From assembly GCF_004216955.1 (NCBI RefSeq), contig NZ_SGXL01000001.1, positions 248,001-312,000 on the forward strand: DNA of 64,000 nt, in the 5' to 3' direction. This document shows, one piece after another, positions 33,817 to 42,915 of this stretch. Position numbers and translations under genes: made by a program. The DNA comes from Fictibacillus sp. BK138. GTDB lineage: Bacteria; Bacillota; Bacilli; Bacillales; Fictibacillaceae. The stretch's first letter is position 1. Each line of letters begins with the position of its first letter. The notes under the pieces were generated by a model. The model did no database searches. It was not told the origin of the DNA and worked only from the letters and a program-made list of their open reading frames with translations.

Positions 33817-34817
33817 TGATGGAGGATATATTATACGCACAGCCTGGCTGGACGCATGTGGCCATCTTCTTCGCACTCGGTGCAGCCTTGCTTATGACCG
33901 TGTTGGGATTTGTAACTTACGCGATCTTAGCCGAGCGTAAAGTGCTCGGATTCATGCAGATGCGTACAGGACCGAACCGGGTTGGGGGAAGATTCGGTCT
34001 CCTGCAAACCGTTGCTGACGTTTTTAAACTTTTAATAAAAGAAGATACCATTCCAAAACTTGCTGACCGTCCGCTGTTTATACTGGCTCCGGTCATCGCG
34101 TTCGCACCGGCGTTCATGGTGCTCGCGACGATTCCGTTCTCGGAAAACATGCAGTTCGCAGATCTTGGCGTCGGCCTGCTCTATTATGTAGCCATCTCAG
34201 GGATATCAACGATCGGAATCCTGATGGGCGGCTGGGCGTCTAACAATAAATACTCATTACTCGGCGGCATGCGTGCTGCGGCACAGATGATTTCGTATGA
34301 GATCCCGCTCGTTATCTCGGTGATCGGAGTTATCCTTTTTGCAGGCAGCCTGAACTTAAACGACATCGTACGAGGACAAGAAAATATCGCGTACATCTTT
34401 CTGACACCGATCGGATTTTTCGTCTTTTTGATCTCCTCGATCGCCGAGCTGAACCGTACGCCGTTCGACTTGCCAGAAGCAGAATCAGAGCTCGTTGCCG
34501 GTTACCACGTAGAATACTCCGGCTTCCGCTGGGCGTTCTTCATGCTGACAGAGTACGTGTACCTGTTCGCGATGGCATCACTCACAACGGTACTTTTTCT
34601 CGGAGGATGGATGCCGATCCCGTTCTTAGGATTCATACCAGGCATGTTATGGTTCGGCTTGAAATTCAGTCTAGTAGTATTTTTCATGATCTGGATTCGC
34701 GGAACACTTCCACGACTCCGTGCTGATCAGCTGATGGGCTTTGCATGGAAAGTCCTTCTACCGCTAGCACTGCTGAATATCTTCGTAAGTGCAGCAGTAA
34801 AGGAACTATTTTTATAA
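33816..34817 (+). CDS. nuoH: NADH-quinone oxidoreductase subunit H
   Basis: 333-residue membrane subunit joining the quinone chamber to the proton-pumping arm. About eight helices; conserved loops ERKVLGFMQMRTGPNRVGG and SSIAELNRTPFDLPEAESEL are present. It is followed by an unusual 299-base gap that holds a dispersed repeat. Confidence 0.95.
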   Translation: MMEDILYAQPGWTHVAIFFALGAALLMTVLGFVTYAILAERKVLGFMQMRTGPNRVGGRFGLLQTVADVFKLLIKEDTIPKLADRPLFILAPVIAFAPAFMVLATIPFSENMQFADLGVGLLYYVAISGISTIGILMGGWASNNKYSLLGGMRAAAQMISYEIPLVISVIGVILFAGSLNLNDIVRGQENIAYIFLTPIGFFVFLISSIAELNRTPFDLPEAESELVAGYHVEYSGFRWAFFMLTEYVYLFAMASLTTVLFLGGWMPIPFLGFIPGMLWFGLKFSLVVFFMIWIRGTLPRLRADQLMGFAWKVLLPLALLNIFVSAAVKELFL

Positions 34818-34905
34818 AAAAGAGGACTTCGCTTTTGCTAGTTTGAGGTTGAATCTATCATATTTACCTTGCAAGTTATGGTTTTGTAAACAACTTCATT
34901 GAAAA

Positions 34906-35036
34906 GTTGATTGGAGCGCAAGGTGCGAGACTCCTGGGGGATCAGTGTGACAGGTGAGACCATTCAATGTCGCAAAGCGACGAGTGGGCTCACCGCACAC
35001 CCCCCGGAAAGCGAGCAACCTGGAGCGGAAATCAAC
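34906..35036 (+). repeat. ~130-bp terminally inverted dispersed repeat (copy 2), inside the nuo operon
   Basis: It starts GTTGATTGGAGCG and ends CTGGAGCGGAAATCAAC, with the same internal blocks as copy 1 (GGTGCGAGACTCCTG, ACAGGTGAGACC, GGCTCACCGCAC, CGGAAAGCGAGC). It lies between nuoH and nuoI, where neighbouring operon genes are otherwise nearly contiguous. The upstream frame of nuoI runs through it, but translation from there has no RBS support. Confidence 0.9.
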
Positions 35037-35116
35037 ACTTTCAAAAGCAGCGAAGCATCTTCAACAAAATCGCCCACTCAATAGATAGACCAAAGCATAA
35101 GGAGCGTGATCTCAGG

Positions 35117-35536
35117 ATGAAAGGTCTTGTGAAAGGTTTAAGCTACACCGTTAAGAACTTGACGAAGCAAAACGTAACGACAAGTTACCCGGACGTGCCG
35201 ATCCAAATGCCTGACCGTTTCCGCGGTATCCAAAAGTTTTATCCGGAAAAGTGCATCGTGTGCAACCAATGCGCACAGATCTGCCCGACAGACTGCATCC
35301 AGTTAACGGGTAAGCCGCATCCGGATCCAGCAAAAAAAGGAAAAATCATTGATACGTATGATATCAACTTTGAAATATGCATTTTGTGTGATCTCTGTAC
35401 GGAAGTGTGTCCGACAGAAGCGATTGTCATGACAAACCAGTTTGAACTCGCCGAGTACAGCCGGGACGATCTGTTTAAGAATCTGGAGTGGCTGGACGAA
35501 AACGATGAGAACGTCAGAAAGGAGAACAAAGCATGA
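35117..35536 (+). CDS. nuoI: NADH-quinone oxidoreductase subunit I
   Basis: 139-residue 8Fe ferredoxin-type subunit. Two 4Fe-4S sites: CIVCNQCAQICP and CILCDLCTEVCP. It starts MKGLVKGLSYTVKNLTK, with AGGAG about 12 bases upstream. The frame is open to 34967, but that extension is repeat DNA. nuoJ overlaps the stop by four bases. Confidence 0.94.
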   Translation: MKGLVKGLSYTVKNLTKQNVTTSYPDVPIQMPDRFRGIQKFYPEKCIVCNQCAQICPTDCIQLTGKPHPDPAKKGKIIDTYDINFEICILCDLCTEVCPTEAIVMTNQFELAEYSRDDLFKNLEWLDENDENVRKENKA

Positions 35537-36045
35537 CCGGTGAAATGATAGCTTTTTTCCTGCTAGCGCTGACAGCGATTACCGGCGGTGTTCTTCTGAT
35601 CAACCTGACAAATGTCGTACACATGGTTGTCGCTCTTATTTTTACTTTTATTGCGATTGCAGGTATTTATATTACGTTGTCTGCTGAATTCGTAGCAGTT
35701 GTTCAAGTGCTGATCTACTCTGGTGCCATTACGATCATCATGCTGTTCGGAATCATGCTGACAAGGCATCAGGAAAAAGAGAAACGGGCACCGCGGCTGA
35801 AAATTATACTGACAGGCCTTGCGATCGGTCTTTTCTTTCTGATCATGTACGGAAAGATCAAGGACTTAAACTTCGGCCAGCAGGACGTGGAACTGCACGT
35901 TGATAATACGAAAAAGATCGGGATCGAGCTGTATTCCCATTACGTCATCCCTTTTGAACTAACATCAGTTCTGCTCTTGGTAGCACTGATCGGCTCCATT
36001 ATCCTCGCCAAACGCGCCGATGATGAGAAGGAGGCAAAAAAATGA
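35533..36045 (+). CDS. nuoJ: NADH-quinone oxidoreductase subunit J
   Basis: 170-residue membrane subunit with five helices, including the conserved [20 protein letters not shown]. It overlaps nuoI and nuoK by four bases each. Confidence 0.94.
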   Translation: MTGEMIAFFLLALTAITGGVLLINLTNVVHMVVALIFTFIAIAGIYITLSAEFVAVVQVLIYSGAITIIMLFGIMLTRHQEKEKRAPRLKIILTGLAIGLFFLIMYGKIKDLNFGQQDVELHVDNTKKIGIELYSHYVIPFELTSVLLLVALIGSIILAKRADDEKEAKK

Positions 36046-36356
36046 GCGCTGTACCTTTAACAGCTTACTTGATGCTTGCCTTGATTCTGTTCTGCATCGG
36101 TTTGTTCGGTGCACTTACAAAACGAAACGCGGTTATCGTGCTTATTTCAATAGAATTGATGCTGAATGCCGTAAATATTAATTTAGTAGCTTTTGCGAAA
36201 TACTCGATTAATCCGGGACTTACCGGACAGATTTTCTCCTTGTTCACCATTACGGTAGCGGCTGCAGAAGCGGCAGTCGGGCTTGCGATCCTGATCGCGC
36301 TGTATCGCAACCGTCAAACGGTAAATGTGGATGAAATGGATACGATGAAGCGATAA
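36042..36356 (+). CDS. nuoK: NADH-quinone oxidoreductase subunit K
   Basis: 104-residue, three-helix subunit related to MrpC. The membrane Glu residues in [17 protein letters not shown] and [16 protein letters not shown] are the conserved proton-path residues. It starts inside nuoJ. Confidence 0.95.
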   Translation: MSAVPLTAYLMLALILFCIGLFGALTKRNAVIVLISIELMLNAVNINLVAFAKYSINPGLTGQIFSLFTITVAAAEAAVGLAILIALYRNRQTVNVDEMDTMKR

Positions 36357-36374
36357 GAGAGGAGATGGACAATT

Positions 36375-38252
36375 ATGTTGCAGATGAGTTGGCTTATACC
36401 GTTGTTCCCGCTTTTATCCTTCATTCTTTTATTGCTGTTCAGAAAATCCAAAAGTGAAAGCACCGCTTGGATTGGAGTGCTTTTAACAGGAGTTTCGCTC
36501 GTCATGTCTGTCGGCGTATTTTTAGCTGTCTGGCAAGGTGAGGGGATAAAGACGGAAGGAACATGGTTTCAGATCGGCGAGCGGGCGATCACAATGGGAT
36601 TTGAGGTAAATCCACTGAACGCGCTCATGCTCGTCATCGTTTCACTCGTCAGTTTTTTAGTACACCTTTATTCGAAAGGGTACATGCACGGGGACGAACG
36701 GTTCCCGGTATTCTTCGCCTATTTAGGATTGTTTTCATTCGCGATGCTCGGACTGGTTCTATCTCCTAATCTATTACAGCTATATATGTTTTGGGAGCTA
36801 GTCGGACTCGGTTCGTTTCTATTGATCGGATTCTATTATTTTAAGCCAGAAGCAAAGGCCGCTGCGAAAAAGGCCTTCGTCATGACCCGTATCGGGGACG
36901 TTGGTCTGTTTATCGGGATGGTTTTGCTATTTTGGCAGGTTGGCAGTTTCGAATATGACGAGATTTTTACTTCTGTAAAAAATGGCGACATCTCATCAGG
37001 GATGCTGACACTCACGGCGCTTTGTATTTTTGTAGGAGCGGTCGGGAAATCAGGTCAGCTGCCGCTTCACACATGGCTACCGGATGCGATGGAAGGTCCG
37101 ACACCCGTTTCGGCGCTCATCCACGCTGCCACGATGGTAGCAGCTGGGGTGTACTTAGTAGCAGCGATGTATCCGCTCTTTCAAGCATCAGAAGCAGCAT
37201 TGACGGTTGTTGCAGTTGTCGGGGGATTGACAGCGATATTCGCAGCATCGATCGGTCTCATGCAAAAAGATATCAAACGCGTTTTAGCATATTCTACTGT
37301 CAGCCAGTTAGGATACATGATGCTCGCGCTCGGAGCATCAGGCTATGTGGCTGGAATTTTCCATCTGACGACACATGCTTTCTTTAAAGCATTGCTGTTC
37401 TTAGCAGCAGGAAGTGTCATTCATGCTGTACATACACAAAACATCGAAGAAATGGGCGGACTTTGGAAGAAGCTTCGGGTAACGGGACCGCTCTTCTTGA
37501 TCGGGGCACTCGCGATCTCAGGTGTTCCGCTTTTATCCGGATTCTTCTCAAAAGATGAGATTTTGGCAAGCACCTATGCAGACGGCAAGTACGGGCTGTT
37601 CTGGCTCGCTGTCATCGCTGCATTCATGACGGCGTTCTATATGTTCCGTTTGTTTTTCCTCGTGTTTACAGGGGAAGCACGCGGCGAAGAACATGAGCAA
37701 AAAGGCGTTCACGAATCACCAGGCGTGATGACATTCCCGATGATCGTGCTTGGCGTGTTAGCGGTCGTTGCGGGTTACTTGAACACAACGTGGTTTGGAA
37801 CCTTTTTATCCGATTACCTGGCTCAAGGACCTGTTGACCTGCCGCATGGCGACCACCATGGACCTGCGTGGATCCCGCTTTTGGCGACACTAGCTGCCGC
37901 TTTAGGAATCGGTCTTGCTTATTTGATCTATCAAAAAGGGACTCTTTCCAGAGACTGGATTACGAGGTCGCTTCCTAGTCTTGCGGAGGTCATCTACAAC
38001 AAGTGGTACATCGATGAAGGATATGATCAAACCGTTGTAAAAGGAACAAGAGCATTGAGCAAGCTTGGTGTTCTCTTTGACCGCTATGTTGTGGATGGAC
38101 TCGTAACAGCTGTAACGAACGGTGTTCAAGGACTTAGCAAGATCGGCTCGCGTCTGCAGAACGGCCAGGTGCAGTCCTACGGAACAGCGGCTATCTTTGG
38201 AATCGTGATTTTATTGCTTATCGTGGCATTGACAGGGGGGTATTTCTCATGA
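36375..38252 (+). CDS. nuoL: NADH-quinone oxidoreductase subunit L
   Basis: 625-residue antiporter-like subunit with the long lateral helix at the C-terminus. Conserved WELVGLGSFLLIGFYYFKPE and PLHTWLPDAMEGPTPVSALI are seen, plus KDIKRVLAYSTVSQLGYMML. RBS AGAGGAGATGG precedes the ATG. nuoM overlaps the end by four bases. Confidence 0.96.
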   Translation: MLQMSWLIPLFPLLSFILLLLFRKSKSESTAWIGVLLTGVSLVMSVGVFLAVWQGEGIKTEGTWFQIGERAITMGFEVNPLNALMLVIVSLVSFLVHLYSKGYMHGDERFPVFFAYLGLFSFAMLGLVLSPNLLQLYMFWELVGLGSFLLIGFYYFKPEAKAAAKKAFVMTRIGDVGLFIGMVLLFWQVGSFEYDEIFTSVKNGDISSGMLTLTALCIFVGAVGKSGQLPLHTWLPDAMEGPTPVSALIHAATMVAAGVYLVAAMYPLFQASEAALTVVAVVGGLTAIFAASIGLMQKDIKRVLAYSTVSQLGYMMLALGASGYVAGIFHLTTHAFFKALLFLAAGSVIHAVHTQNIEEMGGLWKKLRVTGPLFLIGALAISGVPLLSGFFSKDEILASTYADGKYGLFWLAVIAAFMTAFYMFRLFFLVFTGEARGEEHEQKGVHESPGVMTFPMIVLGVLAVVAGYLNTTWFGTFLSDYLAQGPVDLPHGDHHGPAWIPLLATLAAALGIGLAYLIYQKGTLSRDWITRSLPSLAEVIYNKWYIDEGYDQTVVKGTRALSKLGVLFDRYVVDGLVTAVTNGVQGLSKIGSRLQNGQVQSYGTAAIFGIVILLLIVALTGGYFS

Positions 38253-39766
38253 ACGCATGGCTTCTTTCCATCTTGATCTTTTCCCCTTTGTTAGGCGTGC
38301 TGGTACTCATGTTTGTACCATCCACAGACGAAAAATCGATTAAATGGCTTGGTGTTTTAGGAACATTTTTTCCATTAGGCATCGCGCTTGTCGTCCTCTC
38401 AGCATTCAAAATGGGAGGAGAAGGGCTGCAGCTGACGGAGAAATTCAGCTGGATCTCTTATGAAGTTTTTCAATCAAAAGGTCAGGTAAGCTATCCGATC
38501 TTTTATGAAATAGGGGTTAACGGACTTTCGATGGTGCTGATCCTCTTGACCGCTGTCGTTTCCGTGCTGGCAGCAATCGCTTCTTTCTCCATCAAACAAA
38601 ACTGGAAAAGCTACTTCATTTTGTTCTTCCTGCTGGAGATGGGAATGCTCGGCGTGTTTGCCGCTCAAAATCTTTTCTTGTTCTTTATTTTCTTTGAAGT
38701 CACGCTCATCCCGATGTTTTTCTTGATCGGACGCTGGGGTTACTTAGAAAGAGAGAAAGCGGCTTATAGCTTTTTGATCTATAACGGAGTCGGTTCAGCG
38801 ATTCTTCTTATCGTGTTCGTCGCGCTTTTCATGAAAACAGGCACGATGAACTTCGAACAGCTTGCTTACACGTTTTCACTACCGCAAGCAGAACTAAATC
38901 AGCTGTTTATTACAAAAGGCTTTAAGATGGGAATGCTGATTGCACTGCTCGTTGCGTTTGCCGTGAAGCTGCCGGTTTTCCCGCTGCATTCATGGATGGT
39001 CCGTGTGCACGTTCAGGCGCCGCCGGCGATCGTTATGATCCACTCAGGGATTTTGTTGAAAATTGGAGCTTACGGAGTGATCGTGTTTGGAGCTGGCATG
39101 TTTCCTGATCAGTTCAAGTCACTCGCCTTTGTGATCGGACTTCTCGGTGTGATCAACCTGCTTTACGGAGCGTTTTTAGCTTTAACCCAAACCGATGTCA
39201 AACGCGTACTCGCTTATTCTTCCGTTTCGCATATGGGAATCGTGCTGATCGGTCTAGCTGCCGGCAACGAATCAGGGATGACAGGTGCCGTTTTCCAAGT
39301 GGTCTCTCACGGGTTGATCTCAGCACTGCTGTTTTTCTTAGTCGGTGCTTTATATGAACGGTCAGGCAGTTCTGAGTTAAGTGCATTTGGCGGAGTGGCG
39401 AAAAGGATGCCGATTCTGGCAGGGGTATTCTTAGCTGGCGGTCTCGCATCACTTGGTCTTCCGGGAATGTCCGGATTCATCAGCGAGTTCATGGCTTTTT
39501 TAGGATTGTTTGAAAAAATGCCAGTGCTCGCTGCAGTGGGAACTCTCGGCCTGATTTTAACAGCGGTCTATGTGTTGAGAGCTGTGCTGGCAATCACGTT
39601 TGGTGCTGAAAAAGAACTGCATGAACCGCGTGACTTAACTTCGTCAGAGCGGGTTCCGGCGTTCGTGCTCCTCGCAGCGATTCTTTTTATCGGAATCTAT
39701 CCAGCATGGTTAAGTGATATGCTCCGACCAACATTAGATGCCATTCTGCTAGGGTTAGGGGGCTAA
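38249..39766 (+). CDS. nuoM: NADH-quinone oxidoreductase subunit M
   Basis: 505-residue antiporter-like proton-pumping subunit with about 14 helices. The key Glu lies in FFIFFEVTLIPMFFLIGRWG, and VKLPVFPLHSWMVRVHVQAP and VKRVLAYSSVSHMGIVLIGL are conserved. Confidence 0.96.
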   Translation: MNAWLLSILIFSPLLGVLVLMFVPSTDEKSIKWLGVLGTFFPLGIALVVLSAFKMGGEGLQLTEKFSWISYEVFQSKGQVSYPIFYEIGVNGLSMVLILLTAVVSVLAAIASFSIKQNWKSYFILFFLLEMGMLGVFAAQNLFLFFIFFEVTLIPMFFLIGRWGYLEREKAAYSFLIYNGVGSAILLIVFVALFMKTGTMNFEQLAYTFSLPQAELNQLFITKGFKMGMLIALLVAFAVKLPVFPLHSWMVRVHVQAPPAIVMIHSGILLKIGAYGVIVFGAGMFPDQFKSLAFVIGLLGVINLLYGAFLALTQTDVKRVLAYSSVSHMGIVLIGLAAGNESGMTGAVFQVVSHGLISALLFFLVGALYERSGSSELSAFGGVAKRMPILAGVFLAGGLASLGLPGMSGFISEFMAFLGLFEKMPVLAAVGTLGLILTAVYVLRAVLAITFGAEKELHEPRDLTSSERVPAFVLLAAILFIGIYPAWLSDMLRPTLDAILLGLGG

Positions 39767-39769
39767 TCG

Positions 39770-41305
39770 ATGGATCTAGATACGTTATTATCCTTTAAAT
39801 GGAGCGCCATGGCTCCTGAATTTATCATACTTGGTGTTGCGACGCTGCTATCAGTGATCGACCTTTTTATGAAAAAAGAAGCGAGCCGCAAACCTTTGGC
39901 ATGGCTTGCCGGGGCAGGAGTTCTCGGTGCACTTGCTGCGATCTTCATGCAGCTGGATACAGAAGTAACATCCATTCTGTATGATACGTACCGGCTTGAT
40001 TCTTTTTCGAAAGCATTCAAGATCTTGCTATTGCTCGGAACATTGCTTGTTTTGGTCTTAGCATCCAACTACAAAAAAGAAGACATTGAAGAGAACCGCG
40101 GAGAATTCTACTATTTGCTGCTGTCTGCTCTATTAGGGGCTATGATGATGGCTTCAAGTGCAGACTTGATCACCTTGTTTGTCGGTCTTGAACTTCTCTC
40201 TCTTTCTTCTTATATCATGGCAGGGCTTGAAAGACGCAATAAGCGAAGCAACGAATCTGCGTTTAAATATGTGGTTTCTGGCGGAATTGCAACGGCGATC
40301 ACGTTGTTCGGAATGAGTTATGTATTCGGTCTGACAGGTGAGACGAATCTGTTTTTGATCGCACAGAATATGCAGAATCCAGAATTACTGAAGCACGGAT
40401 TTTTATTGATGTTCGCATTTCTTATCACGTTTGCCGGGCTTACGTTTAAAATTGCAGCAGCACCACTTCACATGTGGGCACCAGATGTGTATGAAGGAGC
40501 ACCGGTTCCGGTCACTGCATTCTTGAGTGTTGTCTCAAAAACAGCGGGATTCGTGATCTTGTTGCGTTTTATCATCATCACGTTTATCGCAGCACCTGGA
40601 ATCGATAGTGAATCATTGCTGCTGGAAGTTCAGCCGTATGTCATGATACTTGCAGCTGCCACAATGATCATCGGGAACGTAACGGCACTTCGCCAACGAA
40701 ACATCAAGCGGATGTTCGCCTACTCGTCTATAGCACAAGCAGGTTATATACTCGTTCCCTTTGTATCGAACTCGTCGCTTTTATTCGAACTGATCTGGTT
40801 CTATCTATTAGCGTATCTGTTCATGAATATTGGAGCATTTACGATTATTCAGGTGTTAACCGCACAGGAAAAATCAAACGACATCAGTATTTTCAGGGGG
40901 TTGTTTAAACGATCACCTTGGCTCGCTGTACCAATGACGTTTTTCCTTTTATCATTGGCAGGAATCCCGATCACCGCTGGATTCGTCGGGAAGTTCGGAA
41001 TCTTTATGGGAGCTCTTGGACTGGAGCCCGCTCATTATTGGCTAGCAGCCGTAATGATGGCAACCACGCTCGTCTCATATGTGTACTACTTTAATGTAAT
41101 CGCGGTGATGTTTTTCAGGGATGATGAAGGGGCGAAGGTTTCTGTTCCATCAGGCATGGCAGCCGTACTCGCTTTTTGCGCGGTATCCACGGTCGTCCTT
41201 GGTGTAATGCCAGATCTCGCACTGGATTTCTTTTATGGGAATTTTGATATTAATGAGTTTTTTATGAATATCGAAGCCGTTGATACTCATACGCACGATC
41301 ATTGA
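39770..41305 (+). CDS. nuoN: NADH-quinone oxidoreductase subunit N
   Basis: 511-residue third antiporter-like subunit. FVGLELLSLSSYIMAGLERR, PLHMWAPDVYEGAPVPVTAF and IKRMFAYSSIAQAGYILVPF are conserved. It is the last gene: no nuoE, nuoF or nuoG is present, so the complex is the 11-subunit form lacking the NADH-oxidising module, as in other Bacillus and in cyanobacteria-type enzymes. The electron donor is therefore unclear. Confidence 0.95.
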   Translation: MDLDTLLSFKWSAMAPEFIILGVATLLSVIDLFMKKEASRKPLAWLAGAGVLGALAAIFMQLDTEVTSILYDTYRLDSFSKAFKILLLLGTLLVLVLASNYKKEDIEENRGEFYYLLLSALLGAMMMASSADLITLFVGLELLSLSSYIMAGLERRNKRSNESAFKYVVSGGIATAITLFGMSYVFGLTGETNLFLIAQNMQNPELLKHGFLLMFAFLITFAGLTFKIAAAPLHMWAPDVYEGAPVPVTAFLSVVSKTAGFVILLRFIIITFIAAPGIDSESLLLEVQPYVMILAAATMIIGNVTALRQRNIKRMFAYSSIAQAGYILVPFVSNSSLLFELIWFYLLAYLFMNIGAFTIIQVLTAQEKSNDISIFRGLFKRSPWLAVPMTFFLLSLAGIPITAGFVGKFGIFMGALGLEPAHYWLAAVMMATTLVSYVYYFNVIAVMFFRDDEGAKVSVPSGMAAVLAFCAVSTVVLGVMPDLALDFFYGNFDINEFFMNIEAVDTHTHDH

Positions 41306-41312
41306 CCAATTG

Positions 41313-41351
41313 CTCGTTAAGGTTACTAGTTGACCTTAGCGGGTTTTTTTA
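41313..41351 (+). terminator. Intrinsic terminator of the nuo operon
   Basis: CTCGTTAAGGT pairs with ACCTTAGCGGG, followed by seven T residues. Confidence 0.85.
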
Positions 41352-41382
41352 TGTTCAGGTTAGGAGTGGTGGATGGGGCTGT

Positions 41383-41482
41383 TTGTCGAAAATCGTGTAT
41401 TTCAAAAATAACGTGTGATTCGTATAGGCTAACGTGCGATTTTTTCATTTAATGTGCGTTTTTTTAAAATAATGTGCGATTC
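41383..41482. repeat. Periodic intergenic array, family B (copy 2)
   Basis: The head TGTCGAAAATCGTGTATTTC is followed by units with (C/T)GTG at 41412, 41433, 41453 and 41473 (spacing 21, 20, 20), in the context TAACGTGCGATTTTTT or TAATGTGCGTTTTT. The same head occurs in copy 3 at 62.3 kb. It lies just after the nuo terminator. Confidence 0.85.
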
Positions 41483-41569
41483 TTTAATCACGATTAAAAT
41501 AACTAGTTAAGTGTATGTTTAAGGCGGACAGATCACATTAAAATCCTTCATACAAACACACTTCTTTAC

Positions 41570-41636
41570 ACGACTAAAAAAATCTATAAAAATGAGCCGA
41601 AACTCCCGTAACTCTGCCCATTTTTATACGACTAAA
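41570..41636. repeat. Hairpin flanked by 9-bp direct repeats
   Basis: ACGACTAAA occurs at 41570-41578 and again at 41628-41636. Between them are ATAAAAATG (41586-41594) and its exact inverse CATTTTTAT (41619-41627). A hairpin bounded by short direct repeats recalls a tiny inserted element, but no internal gene or known end sequence is seen. The rest of the gap to ywzB shows nothing else. Confidence 0.5.
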
Positions 41637-41800
41637 TAGTATGTAGAAAATTTTCAGATCCAAAATCGTTACAACTTTTTGAACACTTGAAAAGTAAGGG
41701 CTTTCATAAGGAAAAAGTAGGGATAAAGTATCTTTTTTTAATGAGAAGAAAGAATTATGCTTAAAGTTGTCGAAATATGTAATAGGGGGTAAGTTGATTT

Positions 41801-42034
41801 ATGATTCCAGTAGGACAACAGGCTTTATTACATATAATCGTACATCTATTGTTTCTTGTTATTGCTTGGTGGGCCATGCAGGCAATCCATTTTGACAAAT
41901 GGATCAAAAAAGGAAAGATCATGCAGGCGAGAGTGCTATACATCTTAATGGTAATCAGCCTCGCAAGTCTAGCCAGTGATTTCTTTTTAAAGTATCTACA
42001 GTATTCCACCAATCTGAGTCAATTATTTGGTTAG
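41801..42034 (+). CDS. ywzB: Small membrane protein YwzB (DUF1146 family)
   Basis: 77 residues with two hydrophobic segments (about 8-28 and 45-62), matching the DUF1146/YwzB family found downstream of the atp or nuo genes in many Bacillales. HLLFLVIAWWAMQAIHFDKW is the conserved region. RBS GGGGGTAAG precedes the ATG. No function is known; its position before ywmB and murA is as in B. subtilis. Confidence 0.82.
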   Translation: MIPVGQQALLHIIVHLLFLVIAWWAMQAIHFDKWIKKGKIMQARVLYILMVISLASLASDFFLKYLQYSTNLSQLFG

Positions 42035-42141
42035 TTCCGCAGCAAAGTTCCATTAACGGAATTGTCGGAATATGACTACAAGTTCCACGGATATCCTTTC
42101 TCTCTTTGGCAACAATGAGAAATAGAGAGGATGTGCTGGGG

Positions 42142-42885
42142 ATGAAAAAATGGACAATGACGATTACAGCAATTTTGCTTATTATTATGGTTTCATCTGG
42201 ATATGCAAAAGACGATCAAACAAATGAAGTAGCATATATAATAGACGTTTTAAAAGAAAAAGGTGCAGAACCTGACAAATGGACCATGTATTTTAATGGA
42301 GAATTAGGTTTTACATCTAAAGGACTAGGGTATTTAAAACAAGCAGAAGAGCTTAAGCGTAATTATCCTGAATTTAGCTGGGCGGCAAGTGAAGATGAGG
42401 CTGGACATTACAAAATGACTGGAAAGTTTCAGCATGATGAACTTGGTCTAACGGAGAAGGTCACCATCATCACATACCCCCAAAAAGAGCAAACTGCATC
42501 GTATTTTATTTATGCGGTTGAAGGACTTGTAAATACAAATCAGAATTGGAAAGAAATTCGACGCTTGTTGGATGACCGTATTGAAAATTCTGTAGGAGGA
42601 AATCCCAAAATTTTCTCTTGTGTTACCGGTACATACGGTGATAAAATGGTGGTTGATTTGTATTCGCAAGCAAATGAATTGGTACAAGCTTTTTCTGGCG
42701 TTTCTGTAGAGGAATTAAAGGAAGAGACGTTTGTGTCACTATCTGCATATACTGGACAGTGGGAACAAGCGATTTATACCGGTCATCAAAATAAAATGAA
42801 TCTTCAGGTGGCTTTAAGATCTGAAGGATTGGGCAGTAAAACTACTGTCACAATTGGCACACCAATAATTACGTCTGAATATTAA
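42142..42885 (+). CDS. ywmB: YwmB family secreted protein
   Basis: 247 residues. It starts MKKWTMTITAILLIIMVSSG with a signal peptide (cleavage near SGYAKD), followed by an extracytoplasmic domain of the YwmB family, whose structure is TATA-box-binding-protein-like. Function unknown. Located directly upstream of murA as in B. subtilis, it may belong to the envelope/sporulation group. The frame is open to 42106, but GAGAGGATG fits the ATG chosen. Confidence 0.82.
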   Translation: MKKWTMTITAILLIIMVSSGYAKDDQTNEVAYIIDVLKEKGAEPDKWTMYFNGELGFTSKGLGYLKQAEELKRNYPEFSWAASEDEAGHYKMTGKFQHDELGLTEKVTIITYPQKEQTASYFIYAVEGLVNTNQNWKEIRRLLDDRIENSVGGNPKIFSCVTGTYGDKMVVDLYSQANELVQAFSGVSVEELKEETFVSLSAYTGQWEQAIYTGHQNKMNLQVALRSEGLGSKTTVTIGTPIITSEY

Positions 42886-42915
42886 TATACAAATTGGACG
42901 CGGAGGGGAATATCG

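Noticed and set aside
34967-35116. N-terminal extension of nuoI into the dispersed repeat
   Set aside because: The extension is repeat DNA without RBS. The family start MKGLVKGL has an RBS at 35117.
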